From positions 248,001-312,000 of the forward strand of contig NZ_JAVHXC010000002.1 in assembly GCF_032248695.1 (NCBI RefSeq): DNA of 64,000 nucleotides, written 5' to 3'. The notes beneath the pieces are model-generated. The model was not told the origin of the DNA and ran no database searches. It saw nothing but the letters and a program-made list of their open reading frames with translations. This document shows positions 1-8,764 of this stretch, piece after piece (position 1 is the stretch's first letter; the number at the start of each line of letters is the position of its first letter). The position numbers and the translations under genes were made by a program. This DNA comes from Dietzia sp032248695 (GTDB taxonomy: Bacteria > Actinomycetota > Actinomycetes > Mycobacteriales > Mycobacteriaceae).

Positions 1-1589
1 AAGACGCCGAAGCGGTCGGTTCCGGCGACGTCTCCGGAGTGGATCGCGGACAGGCTGAGGCCCAGCACCGTCCGGGTGTCGCGGGGGTCGATGACGCCGT
101 CGTCGTAGAGCATCCCGGACAGGAAGGCCGGCAGGGACTCCTTCTCGATCTGGTCGGCGATCGCGGCCTTGAGTCCCTCGACGGTCTCGGGGTCCATCTC
201 CTCGCCGCGCGCGGCCGAGGCCGCGGCCGCGACCGAGGTGACGACGTCGGCGAGCTGCTGGCCGCCCATGACCGCCGACTTCGCGCTGGGCCAGGTGTAG
301 AGGAACCGGGGGTCGAAGGCCCGACCGCACATGCCGTAGTGGCCGGCCCCGTAGGACGCGGCGGTGATGAGGGACAGGTGCGGGACCTCGGAGTTGGAGA
401 CGGCGTTGATCATCATCGCCCCGTGCTTGATGATGCCGCCGCGCTCGTACTCCGACCCGACCATGTAGCCGGTGGTGTTGTGCATGAACAGCAGCGGGGT
501 GTCGTAGCGGTTGGCCAGTTCGATGAACTGGGTGGCCTTCTGCGCCTCCTCGCTGAACAGCACGCCGCGGGCGTTGGCGATGATGCCGATCGGGTATCCG
601 TGGATCTCGGCCCAGCCGGTGCACAGACTCGAACCGTAGAGCGGCTTGAACTCGTCGAAGTCCGAGCCGTCCACGATGCGCGCGATGATCTCCCGCGGGT
701 CGAACGGGATCTTGAGGTCCTCGGGGACGATCCCGAGCAGTTCGTCGGTGGCGTAGAGCGGCTCGACGACGTCGGCGCGCGGGGTGCGCCCCGCCTTGGA
801 CCAGTTGAGGCGACGGACGATGCCGCGGGTGATCCGCGCGGCGTCGGCCTCGTCGACGGCGAGGTGGTCGGCCAGTCCGGAGACCCGCGCGTGCATGTCG
901 GCGCCGCCGAGCGTCTCCTCGTCGGCGATCTCCCCGGTGGCGGCCTTGACCAGGGGCGGGCCGGCCAGGAAGACCTTGGACCGCTCCTCGATCATGACCA
1001 CGTGGTCGCTCATGCCCGGGACGTACGCCCCGCCGGCGGTGGAGTTGCCGTAGACGACGGCGATGGTGGGGATCCCGGCCTTGGACAGGCGGGTGAGGTC
1101 GCGGAAGAGTGCGCCGCCGGGGACGAACACCTCCTTCTGCGTGGGCAGATCCGCGCCGCCCGACTCCACGAGGCTGATGACCGGGAGGCGGTTCTTCATG
1201 GCGACGTCGTTGAGCCGGAGGATCTTGCGCAGGGTCCACGGGTTGGAGGTGCCGCCCTTGACCGTGGGGTCGTTGGCGATGAGCAGGCACTCGACGCCGG
1301 AGACGACACCGATCCCGGCGACCACGGAGGCGCCGGTCTGGAAGTCCGAGCCCCACGCGGCGAGCGCGCACAGTTCGAGGAACGGGGACTCCCGGTCGAG
1401 GATCATGTCGATGCGCTCGCGGGCGGTGAACTTGCCGCGCTCGCGGTGGCGGGCGACCTTGCGTTCGCCGCCGCCGGCCAGCGCCGGCTCGAGGTCGGCG
1501 GCGAGCTGGTCGAGCTTGCCCTCCATGGCCTTGCTCGCCGCGGTGAACTCGGCGCTCGTGGTGTCCAGTGTGGAACGGAGAATCGTCAT
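1..1589 (-). CDS. Acyl-CoA carboxylase beta (carboxyltransferase) subunit, AtuC/LiuB-like, 3' end cut by window edge
   Basis: Carboxyltransferase subunit that moves CO2 from carboxybiotin to an acyl-CoA. The 529 visible codons begin MTILRSTLDTTSAEF and run to GTDRFGVF at the window edge. Methylcrotonyl-CoA carboxylase beta subunits end just after a GVF motif, so only a few residues should be missing. Typical crotonase-fold blocks are visible, including the VVYGNSTAGGAYVPGMSDH and HNTTGYMVGSEYE segments. The ATG start overlaps the stop of the upstream acyl-CoA dehydrogenase by 4 bases (ATGA), so the two are translationally coupled. Next to AtuA and an acyl-CoA dehydrogenase, a geranyl-, methylcrotonyl- or other branched acyl-CoA substrate is likely. 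The biotin-carrying alpha subunit is not in the window and may lie to the left. The substrate is inferred from neighbours. Confidence 0.93.
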   Translation of the reverse strand, partial: MTILRSTLDTTSAEFTAASKAMEGKLDQLAADLEPALAGGGERKVARHRERGKFTARERIDMILDRESPFLELCALAAWGSDFQTGASVVAGIGVVSGVECLLIANDPTVKGGTSNPWTLRKILRLNDVAMKNRLPVISLVESGGADLPTQKEVFVPGGALFRDLTRLSKAGIPTIAVVYGNSTAGGAYVPGMSDHVVMIEERSKVFLAGPPLVKAATGEIADEETLGGADMHARVSGLADHLAVDEADAARITRGIVRRLNWSKAGRTPRADVVEPLYATDELLGIVPEDLKIPFDPREIIARIVDGSDFDEFKPLYGSSLCTGWAEIHGYPIGIIANARGVLFSEEAQKATQFIELANRYDTPLLFMHNTTGYMVGSEYERGGIIKHGAMMINAVSNSEVPHLSLITAASYGAGHYGMCGRAFDPRFLYTWPSAKSAVMGGQQLADVVTSVAAAASAARGEEMDPETVEGLKAAIADQIEKESLPAFLSGMLYDDGVIDPRDTRTVLGLSLSAIHSGDVAGTDRFGV

Positions 1590-2812
1590 GCCGTGTACCC
1601 CAAACGTCGTCCGGCGAGGGTGGTCAGGATCTCGGTGGTGCCGCCGCCGATGCCGAGCAGCCGGACATCGCGGTACTGGCGGCTCACCTCGGACTCGGTC
1701 ATGAAACCGAGCCCGCCGTGGAGCTGCACCGCCTGATTGGCCACCCATTCGGCGCATTCGACGGCGGTGTTCTTGGCGAAGCAGACCTCGGCGATGGCGT
1801 CGTGGCCGGCCACGGCGAGGTCGGCGCAGCGACGCGTGTAGGTGCGGGCCACGTCGATGCGCCGGGCCATCTCCGTGACCGTGTTCTGCACGGCCTGGCG
1901 CGAGAGCAGGGGTCGCCCGAACGTCTCGCGCTCACGGACCCACGCCAGGGTGAGGTCGAGGCAGCGCTGGGCGTGCGAGTAGCCCTGGGCGGCGAGGGCG
2001 ATCCGCTCCCCCACGAACCCGATCGCGATCTGCGCGAACCCGTCGTTCTCCGCGCCGACGAGGTTCTCGACGGGGACCCGGCAGTCGGTGAAGGTGAGCT
2101 CGGCGGTGTCGGAGGCCCGCCAGCCGAGCTTGTCGAGCGGCGCCGAGCGGTGGAAGCCCTCCGTGTCGGTGGGGATGACCAGGAGGCTGACCCCGGCGGC
2201 GCCCCTGAGGTCCTCGCCGCCGGTGCGCACCGCGGTGACGACGAAGTCGGCGCGGGTCCCGGAGGTGATGTACGTCTTGGCCCCGTTGACGACGAAGTGG
2301 TCACCGTCCCGGCGGGCGCTGGTGGTCAGTCGCCCGACGTCCGAACCGCCGCCGGGCTCGGTGATGGCCAGCGAGCCGATCAGCTCGCCGGCCAGCGTGG
2401 GCCGGACCCAGCGGTCGATCTGGTCCGGCCGCCCCGACTGCGCGAGGTGGGGGGTGGCGATCCCGCAGGTGAACAGTGAGGCGAAGACGCCTCCGGAGAC
2501 CCCGGCCTCGTGCAGGGCCTCGCACACGATGATCGAGTCGCGCATGTCTCCCCCGCCGCCGCCGACCTCCTCCGGGAAGGAGACCCCCAGCAGGCCGAGG
2601 TCCCCTGCCTTGCGGTGCAGCTCGCGCGGGATCGAGCCGGCGGCCTCCCACTCGTCGAGGTGCGGCAGGATCTCCCGCTCGGCGAAGCGGGTCGTGGTCT
2701 CGCGCAGCGCGAGACGTTCGTCGGTGTACCAGGGGTCCCCGGGTACATGGGGCGGGACGGTGGGGGCGGTACGGCGTGGGGCGGTGGGGGCGGTACTGCG
2801 TGGGATGGTCAC
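1586..2812 (-). CDS. Acyl-CoA dehydrogenase (AtuD/isovaleryl-CoA type)
   Basis: FAD-dependent alpha,beta-dehydrogenase of an acyl-CoA, 408 residues, with the normal family layout: N-terminal helical domain, the FAD-contact segment SLAITEPGGGSDVG, the second signature YITSGTRADF, and a C-terminal helical domain with QLHGGLGFMTESEVSRQYRDVR. The usual catalytic EGT motif near the C-terminus reads GGGTTEI, so its Glu is absent. In isovaleryl-CoA-type enzymes the base sits on another helix, so this need not mean loss of activity. The GTG start overlaps the stop of AtuA (GTGA), and its own stop overlaps the start of the carboxylase gene. In this order it probably makes the enoyl-CoA that the carboxylase then carboxylates. 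Substrate chain is not shown by sequence. Confidence 0.92.
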   Translation of the reverse strand: MTIPRSTAPTAPRRTAPTVPPHVPGDPWYTDERLALRETTTRFAEREILPHLDEWEAAGSIPRELHRKAGDLGLLGVSFPEEVGGGGGDMRDSIIVCEALHEAGVSGGVFASLFTCGIATPHLAQSGRPDQIDRWVRPTLAGELIGSLAITEPGGGSDVGRLTTSARRDGDHFVVNGAKTYITSGTRADFVVTAVRTGGEDLRGAAGVSLLVIPTDTEGFHRSAPLDKLGWRASDTAELTFTDCRVPVENLVGAENDGFAQIAIGFVGERIALAAQGYSHAQRCLDLTLAWVRERETFGRPLLSRQAVQNTVTEMARRIDVARTYTRRCADLAVAGHDAIAEVCFAKNTAVECAEWVANQAVQLHGGLGFMTESEVSRQYRDVRLLGIGGGTTEILTTLAGRRLGYTA

Positions 2813-4671
2813 GCGTTCTCCTCGGTGGCCGCGGGGGCGGCGTCTGCGGTGGCGGTGGGTGCGCCCGTACCTGCGGCGACGGGGGCGGTGACGGAGTCGG
2901 GGATCTCGACGTGGCGGGAGCGGAGCCACTCGGCCAGGCCCTTGGCCTGCGGGTCCCAGCGGTACCCGTGGGCCACGCCCTTGCCGAGCAGGCCGTCGAC
3001 CACGAAGTTCACCGCGTGCATCCGCGGCAACTCGTAGCGTTCGATCGGTAGCCCGGCGGTCTCGGGGAGCAGGCGGCGGAGCTCGTCCACGGTGAGCGTG
3101 TCGAGCATCCACCGGTAGGCCTGCTCGTCGCCGGCCCACAGCCCGATGTTGGCCGTGCCGCCCTTGTCGCCTGAGCGCGCACCGAGCACGTCGCCCAGCG
3201 GGCGGCGCCGGGTGGTCCCGGCGGGCGCGGTGTACGCGGGCAGCGGTGCCCCGTCCGCGCCGAGTCCGTCGGAGGCGTGGCCGTCGCCCATCTCCTCGGT
3301 CCGGGCGGGGGGCTCGATGTCGACGCGGGTGCCGTCGGGCAGCACGGCGACGTGCGGGACCTCGGTCTGGGGCAGGTAGGCGGGGATGTAAACCCCGTAG
3401 GGGCCGCCGCGGCCGGGCGGGCCGCTGGGGGTGGCGCCGGGATAGCTCGACAGGGTCATGGCGACGGCGGCGTCGGAGAACGCGCGGCCGACGACGTCGG
3501 CGTCGGGGTCCCAGGCGACGATGGTGAGCATCGCGGTCGCCGCGGCCTGGGTGTCGGCGTCGGGATGGTCGGTCCGGTGCAACCGGAAGTCCAGCTCGGC
3601 GGGTTCGCGCTCCAGTCCCGCGCGGAACTGCCGTTCGACCAGCGTGGCCTTGTCGGAGATGTCGAGACCGGTGAGCAGGAACGTGACCTCGTTGCGGAAG
3701 CCGCCGAGGCACGTGACCGACACCTTGGTGGTGGGCGGGGCCGGTTCGCCGACGACCCCGGAGATGCGGACGCGGTCGGGGCCCTCCTGGTCGAGGACCG
3801 CCGTGTCCAGGCGGGTGACCACGTCGGGGCCGCCGTAGCGCGCGCCGGTGACCTCGTAGAGCAGTTGCGAGGTGACGGTGCCGACGGTCACGGCGCCGCC
3901 CGTGCCGGCGTGCTTGGTGATGACCGACGTGCCGTCGGCGGCGATCTCGGCGATCGGGAAGCCCGGCGTGACGGGGTCGGCGATCTCACCCCGGTTGAAG
4001 AAGGCGTAGTTGCCGCCGGTGGCCTGCGTGCCGCATTCGATCACGTGCCCGGCGGCCGTGGCGCCGGCGAGCGCGTCGAGGTCGTCGCGGCCCCAGCCGA
4101 AGTGGCTGATGGCGGGGCCGACGATCACCGAGGCGTCGGTGACGCGGCCGGTCACGACGATGTCGGCGCCGGCGTCGAGGCAGCGTGCGATGCCGAACGC
4201 GCCGAGGTAGGCGTTGGCCGTCACGGGCACCCCGGCGTCGGCCGGGACGGCCAGGTCGGAGACCCGGCTCATGAGGTCGTCGCCCTCCACGTGCGCGACG
4301 GCCGGCGACAGCCCGAGCCGCGTCCCGAGCTCGCGGATCGCCCCCGCCAGCCCGGCGGGGTTGAGTCCGCCCGCGTTGGCGACGATCGTCACGTTCTTCT
4401 CCAGTGCCAGCGCCATGCAGTCCTCGAGCTGGCGCAGGAAGGTCTTGGCGTAGCCGAGCTCGGCGCTTCTCATCCGGTCACGACCGAGGATGAGCATGGT
4501 GAGCTCGGCGAGGTAGTCGCCGGTGAGGACGTCGAGCTCGCCGCCCTCGAGCATCTCGCGCATCGCGGAGATGCGGTCGCCGTAGAACCCCGACATGTTG
4601 CCGACGCGGAGCGGAGGCACCGTCGACTCAGGGCCGACGCGCAGCGGCGCCGGCGTGGTGGATCCGGTCAT
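2809..4671 (-). CDS. atuA: Acyclic terpene utilisation protein AtuA (DUF1446 family), full length
   Basis: 620-residue protein of the AtuA/DUF1446 family, needed for citronellol/geraniol catabolism in Pseudomonas although its exact reaction is unsettled. Visible family features are the N-terminal LRVGNMSGFYGDR, NAGGLNPAGLAGAIRELG, VTGRVTDASVIVGPAI and GGNYAFFN segments, and near the C-terminus GDVLGARSGDKGGTANIGLWA. The end (GTGAPTATADAAPAATEENA) is a low-complexity tail. The ATG overlaps the stop of the TIGR03084 gene (ATGA), and the stop overlaps the acyl-CoA dehydrogenase start. It is therefore part of a four-gene coupled operon with TIGR03084, acyl-CoA dehydrogenase and carboxylase beta. 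A shortened paralogue lies at 7280-8728. Confidence 0.9.
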   Translation of the reverse strand: MTGSTTPAPLRVGPESTVPPLRVGNMSGFYGDRISAMREMLEGGELDVLTGDYLAELTMLILGRDRMRSAELGYAKTFLRQLEDCMALALEKNVTIVANAGGLNPAGLAGAIRELGTRLGLSPAVAHVEGDDLMSRVSDLAVPADAGVPVTANAYLGAFGIARCLDAGADIVVTGRVTDASVIVGPAISHFGWGRDDLDALAGATAAGHVIECGTQATGGNYAFFNRGEIADPVTPGFPIAEIAADGTSVITKHAGTGGAVTVGTVTSQLLYEVTGARYGGPDVVTRLDTAVLDQEGPDRVRISGVVGEPAPPTTKVSVTCLGGFRNEVTFLLTGLDISDKATLVERQFRAGLEREPAELDFRLHRTDHPDADTQAAATAMLTIVAWDPDADVVGRAFSDAAVAMTLSSYPGATPSGPPGRGGPYGVYIPAYLPQTEVPHVAVLPDGTRVDIEPPARTEEMGDGHASDGLGADGAPLPAYTAPAGTTRRRPLGDVLGARSGDKGGTANIGLWAGDEQAYRWMLDTLTVDELRRLLPETAGLPIERYELPRMHAVNFVVDGLLGKGVAHGYRWDPQAKGLAEWLRSRHVEIPDSVTAPVAAGTGAPTATADAAPAATEENA

Positions 4672-5486
4672 GCCCGTGCTCCCTTCTCGCGGCCGCCGCC
4701 CGGCAGTCCGGCGAAGGCCTGGGCGATGCGCAGCCATTCCTCGGCGTCCGCGCCGACCGTCTCGAGGGCGGTGTCGTGGCGGTGGACGCGCTGGGTGACC
4801 AGCAGACAGAAGTCGAGAGCCGGCCCGGTGACGCGCTGGTCGGCCTCGGCGGGTCCGAACTCGAGGTCGGTCCCGTCGGGCAGTGTCAGCGCCACGTGTA
4901 CGTCCGAGGCGGGGGCCTCGCGGCCGTTCATGAGGTAGGCGAACCCGCGCGTCTTGAACCCCAGCCGGGCGACGTGCGGGAGCGCCCCGGTGAAGGCCGG
5001 GTCGCCGGAGACGTCGACACCGAGCGCGTCGGCCACGTCGATGCCGTGGGCCCAGGTCTCCATGATCCGCGCGGTGACCATCGACCTGGGTCGCATGGGC
5101 GGACCGAACCACGGGATCTGCTCCCCCGGATCCGCGGCCTTGAGCGCGTCGGCGAGCTCACCGCGGGCCAGGCGCCAGCGCGCGAGGACCTCGTCGCGGC
5201 CGGTGGCCGCGATCTCGGCCGCGCCGGCGTCGACGAACCCGGTCGGGTCGGCCACGGCCTTCTCGACGACGGTCCCGAAGGCGTCCGCGTCGCGGATGGC
5301 GGTGACGGACACCTCGTCGGTCCAGGCCAGGTGGGCGATCTGCATGGCGATGTCCCAGCCCTCGGCGGGGGTGTCGGTGTTCCAGCCCTCGACGCCCGCG
5401 GCCTCGACGAGCTCGTCCACCCGGGCGCTGAGCGCGGCGAGAGCCGCGTGCGGATCCTCCGTGACGGAGGTCTCAGGGTTGCTCAT
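4668..5486 (-). CDS. TIGR03084 family protein (DinB/MDMPI-like fold)
   Basis: 272-residue protein of the TIGR03084 group, with the mycothiol-dependent maleylpyruvate isomerase/DinB-type helical bundle: MQIAHLAWTDEVSVTAI near residues 50-65 and METWAHGIDVADALGV near the middle supply the usual histidines. Members are often found beside atuA-type genes in actinobacteria. A role as a thiol- or metal-dependent accessory enzyme in this pathway is an inference. The start was placed at the ATG of MSNPETSV (5486). An in-frame ATG 39 bases upstream would put the start on the operator palindrome and add a non-conserved leader. This is the first gene of the leftward operon. Confidence 0.85.
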   Translation of the reverse strand: MSNPETSVTEDPHAALAALSARVDELVEAAGVEGWNTDTPAEGWDIAMQIAHLAWTDEVSVTAIRDADAFGTVVEKAVADPTGFVDAGAAEIAATGRDEVLARWRLARGELADALKAADPGEQIPWFGPPMRPRSMVTARIMETWAHGIDVADALGVDVSGDPAFTGALPHVARLGFKTRGFAYLMNGREAPASDVHVALTLPDGTDLEFGPAEADQRVTGPALDFCLLVTQRVHRHDTALETVGADAEEWLRIAQAFAGLPGGGREKGARA

Positions 5487-5514
5487 GTGATCACGATGAC
5501 ACCCCGCCCCAAAT

Positions 5515-5538
5515 AAAGCAAGCATGATTGCTTGCTTT
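5515..5538. promoter_or_regulatory. Perfect palindrome, probable TetR-type operator
   Basis: Arms AAAGCAAGCA (5515-5524) and TGCTTGCTTT (5529-5538) are exact reverse complements around a TGAT spacer. The site lies between the divergent starts at 5486 and 5628, where one repressor could control both the terpene-type operon and the acyl-CoA ligase. Length and symmetry suit a TetR-family dimer or pair of dimers. No regulator gene is adjacent, so the protein is unknown. Confidence 0.75.
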
Positions 5539-5568
5539 CTCCCGCACCCTCTGCGAGGCTCACCCTAC

Positions 5569-5584
5569 GGTGATCCGCGTCACA
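5569..5584. promoter_or_regulatory. Crp/GlxR-type binding site
   Basis: GGTGATCCGCGTCACA matches the Crp/GlxR pattern TGTGA-N6-TCACA at every core position except the first T. It sits 43 bases before the GTG of the acyl-CoA ligase. Similar sites occur at 12687-12702, 12731-12744 and 18943-18958. Confidence 0.55.
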
Positions 5585-5627
5585 CAGCCCCGGATCCCCC
5601 ACCCCTCCCCCGACCCCTGGAGACACC

Positions 5628-7235
5628 GTGCGCCTCGATCCCACCGGCATCGACCCGACCGACCACGCCCTGGCCCGCCGCTGCTCTGTCGGCGACATCC
5701 CCACCCGCGCCGCCGCCACGTTCTCGGACCGCACCGCCCTCACGGACGACTCCGGCGCGTGGTCCTACCGCGAGCTCGAATCCCTCTCCAACCGGTTCGC
5801 GCACGGGCTCGCCGCGCACGGTATCCGCGAGACCGAACCGGTCGCGATCCTGTCGCCGAACTGCCGGGAGTTCGTCGCCACCTACTTCGGGACCGCCAAG
5901 GCCGGGATGGTCTCCCTGCCCGTCAACCTGCTGTCCGGGCTGGAGAACATCGCGCACGCCCTGAACGACTCGGGGACCCGCATCGTGGTCGTCCACGGCT
6001 CACTCGCCGAACTGGTCCTCGGGGCGAGGGCCGCCCTCCCCGGGATCGAGACCCTCGTCGTCGTCGGCGGGGTCCCGGACGGACTCGACGCCGCACCTGA
6101 CGGCCCCACGCTGATCGGCTGGGACGACCTGCTGGCCGACGACGACTCGAACCCGGACACCGTGATCGGCGACCGTCAGGTCGTCCAGTGCCTCTACTCC
6201 TCCGGGACCACCTCCCGCCCCAAGGGCGTGCTCACCTCCCACCTCGCGGTGACCGTCGCCGCGCTGGGGAACGGCGCGGTGTTCGGCTTGAACTGGGGCG
6301 CGGAACCGTCGGTGACGGTGTGCCCCCTGCCCCTGTTCCACACCGCCGGTCTCAACGGCGTCCTGCTGTCCGCGATCACCATGGGCGCGACGGTCCACCT
6401 CCTACCGGGATTCGACCCCGTCGGGTACGCCGACACGATCGCCCGCGTCCGCGCCACGCACCTCGTGGGACTGCCCCTCATGCTCGAGGCCCTCGCCGAC
6501 GGCACCGACCGGGGACTCGACCTGTCCTCGGTGCGGTTCCTCCTCTACGCCATGGCACCGATGTCCGAGGAGATGCGCCGGCGCCTCGAGTCCGCGCTGC
6601 CCGACGCGCGGATGGTCCTGGCCTCGGGGATGAGCGAGTGCACGCCCGCCACCGTCATGCAGTGGCCAGAGCTGAACCCGGACAAGTCCGACTCGTGGGG
6701 TTACCCGACCCCGATAGCCGAGAACCGGATCGCCGAGCCCGGGTCCGACCTGCTCCTGCCGCCCGGCGAGGACGGCGAGATCGTCTACCGCGGCCCGACC
6801 GTCATGGAGGGCTACTGGAACAACCCGCAGGCCAACGCCGAGGCGTTCGTGGGCGGACGCCTCCACTCGGGCGACCTGGGGCGCATCGACGCCGAGGGCG
6901 TGGTGTGGTTCTCCGACCGCGTCAAGGACATCGTGAAATCCGGCGGGGAGAACGTCTCGTCACTGCACGTCGAGCGTGTCCTCATGGATCACCCGGACGT
7001 CGCGGAGGTGGCCTGCGTCGGGCGACCCGACCCGACGTGGGGCGAGGTGGTCGTGGCGGTGGTCGTGCCCGCCGAGGGCGCCCCGGTCGAGGACGAGCTC
7101 AAGGCCTCGGTGAGGGAGTTCGGCGCCGAGCGGCTCCCCTCGTCGCACCGGCCGCGCGACGTCGTGGTGGTGGACTCGATCCCCCGCACCGCGACGGGGA
7201 AGATCCGCAAGGTCGAACTGCGCGCGCTGGCCTGA
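5628..7235 (+). CDS. AMP-forming acyl-CoA ligase (FadD-like)
   Basis: 535-residue ANL-superfamily enzyme that activates a carboxylic acid to its CoA thioester through an acyl-adenylate. The P-loop-like motif is SSGTTSRPKGV (about residues 191-201), the A8 hinge region is SGDLGRIDAEGVVWFSDRVKD, and the C-terminal catalytic lysine lies in PRTATGKIRKVELR. The GTG at 5628 has a GGAGA element a few bases before it and opens directly with the conserved frame. It is transcribed away from the TIGR03084-atuA operon, sharing a promoter region that holds a palindrome and a Crp-like site. It probably feeds that pathway with the first CoA ester. It converges on the second AtuA-like gene. Confidence 0.92.
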   Translation: MRLDPTGIDPTDHALARRCSVGDIPTRAAATFSDRTALTDDSGAWSYRELESLSNRFAHGLAAHGIRETEPVAILSPNCREFVATYFGTAKAGMVSLPVNLLSGLENIAHALNDSGTRIVVVHGSLAELVLGARAALPGIETLVVVGGVPDGLDAAPDGPTLIGWDDLLADDDSNPDTVIGDRQVVQCLYSSGTTSRPKGVLTSHLAVTVAALGNGAVFGLNWGAEPSVTVCPLPLFHTAGLNGVLLSAITMGATVHLLPGFDPVGYADTIARVRATHLVGLPLMLEALADGTDRGLDLSSVRFLLYAMAPMSEEMRRRLESALPDARMVLASGMSECTPATVMQWPELNPDKSDSWGYPTPIAENRIAEPGSDLLLPPGEDGEIVYRGPTVMEGYWNNPQANAEAFVGGRLHSGDLGRIDAEGVVWFSDRVKDIVKSGGENVSSLHVERVLMDHPDVAEVACVGRPDPTWGEVVVAVVVPAEGAPVEDELKASVREFGAERLPSSHRPRDVVVVDSIPRTATGKIRKVELRALA

Positions 7236-7279
7236 CCGGCCGGGGCGGGGCGTGTGGGCCCCTCCTCGGGCGCGCCGCG

Positions 7280-8728
7280 CTAGGGCCCGACCTCGAGGAG
7301 CTCGCCCGGGATCTCCAGGCGCGTGGCGGCGAGGTCGGCGCCCAGACCGGGCCGCAGCGCCTCGCCCCGCGGGGGGCGCGCCACGATGTTGACCGCACGG
7401 AGGTTGGGCAGCAGGTACAGCCGCGTGTCCATGCCCTCCAGCCCGGGGATCAGCTCGCGGAACCGCTCCGGGGTGAGCGCACCCGCCAGCCAGGCGAACG
7501 CCGAGTCGTCCCACGTCCACACCGCGATGTTCACCCCGCGTCCCACCACGCCGCGGCGCACGCTCGCCACCGACCCCAGGCTGGCGGTGACGGGCTCGCC
7601 GCCGGGGACGGCCCCCGCCGACCACGGGACCGGCAGCTCCCCCGGACCGATCGGCGCGGTCTCCGGCGGCACGGGGATCCGCACGCGCGCACCGTCGGGC
7701 AGGACGACCGTGTGCCCGGCCTCCTCCTGCGGCAGCGGGCGGGCCACGCGGGCGGGCCGCGCGCCGTCGGCGCCCCCGTGGGCGCGGCGGCTCATCCCGA
7801 CCACCGCGACGACGGGCGGCGCCGACTCCCCGCGGGCGCCGCTGATGCGGACGCGGTCCGTGCCCTCCTGCGCCAGGCGGAGGGAGTCGAGCCGCAGGAC
7901 GACGTCGGGCGCGGCGTACCGGGCGCCGGCGACGCCGTCGAGGAGCTGGTCGGTGACGGTGCCGACCGTGACCGAGCCGAACGCCGACGGGTGCCGCGTG
8001 ATCACCGAGCAGCCGTCGTCGGCGATCTCGGCGATCGGGTAGCCGCCGGTGACGGGGTCGGTCGTCCGGGTGACGTCGGTGGTGGAGTCGACGACGCCGG
8101 TGGCGCCGGGCCCGCCGGAGAGCACGTGCCCCACCGCCACGGAACCGGCCAGGGCGTCGAGGGCGGACGGTGTCCACCCGTGGTGGGCCGCCGCGGCGCC
8201 GGCGACGAGGGCCTCGCGACTGACGCGCCCGGTGACGACGACGACGGCGCCGGCCGCGAGCGCGCGGGCGATCCCGAAGGCCCCGTGTCGGACGGTGGCG
8301 ACGTCCACCTCCCCGAGCCCCAGTGCGGCCGCCCGGTCCGTCACCTCACCGGGCTCGAGGTGGGCCACGGCGAGCTCCACCCCCCTCTCGGCGGCGAGGG
8401 CCCGCAGGTCGCGGGCGAGCCCGGCCGGGTCGAGGGCACCGGCGTTGGTGACGATCCGCACCCCTGTCGACCCGCCCGCGGCCGCGGCGTCCCCGCCCGC
8501 GCCCAGCCGGTCCAGGCACTCACCGATCTGCTCGAGGGCCGCGCGCTCGTACCCGGGCCCGCCCGCGGCCCGCTGCTCCGCGAGGTCCAGCATCGCCTCG
8601 TCGGAGAGCATGTCCAGCGCGAGGACGTCCAGGGACGCCGCCGCGAGGAACTCCGCCGCCGCGCTGGCGCGGTCGGTCCGCGACGCGGAGACGTTGCCGA
8701 TGCGTAGGGGCCTCGCGCTGGTGGTCAT
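7280..8728 (-). CDS. AtuA-like protein (DUF1446), internally shortened paralogue
   Basis: 482-residue protein clearly related to the 620-residue AtuA at 2809-4671. The start LRIGNVSASRTDRASAAAEF, the NAGALDPAGLARDLRAL block, VTGRVSREALVAG and the C-terminal RGVNIAVWTWDD/LPNLRAVNIV blocks align. About 105 residues are absent after RVRISGARGESAPP: the GGFRNEVTFLLTGL...YGVYIPAYLP part of the larger protein is replaced by a short Arg/Ala-rich linker. The frame is intact, with normal codon use and no stop, so it may be a functional variant or the product of in-frame deletion. It lies 36 bases downstream of the acetyl-CoA hydrolase gene in the same direction. Confidence 0.82.
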   Translation of the reverse strand: MTTSARPLRIGNVSASRTDRASAAAEFLAAASLDVLALDMLSDEAMLDLAEQRAAGGPGYERAALEQIGECLDRLGAGGDAAAAGGSTGVRIVTNAGALDPAGLARDLRALAAERGVELAVAHLEPGEVTDRAAALGLGEVDVATVRHGAFGIARALAAGAVVVVTGRVSREALVAGAAAAHHGWTPSALDALAGSVAVGHVLSGGPGATGVVDSTTDVTRTTDPVTGGYPIAEIADDGCSVITRHPSAFGSVTVGTVTDQLLDGVAGARYAAPDVVLRLDSLRLAQEGTDRVRISGARGESAPPVVAVVGMSRRAHGGADGARPARVARPLPQEEAGHTVVLPDGARVRIPVPPETAPIGPGELPVPWSAGAVPGGEPVTASLGSVASVRRGVVGRGVNIAVWTWDDSAFAWLAGALTPERFRELIPGLEGMDTRLYLLPNLRAVNIVARPPRGEALRPGLGADLAATRLEIPGELLEVGP

Positions 8729-8764
8729 CAGTCCTCCGGATGCGTCTGTGGGGGCGGTGCTCCT

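Noticed and set aside
3277..4938. Plus-strand open frame of 553 codons
   Set aside because: Antisense to AtuA and the TIGR03084 gene; no domain and typical shadow composition.
7236..7279. GGGCCC-rich gap between convergent genes as terminator
   Set aside because: Several short complementary runs but no single dominant stem.
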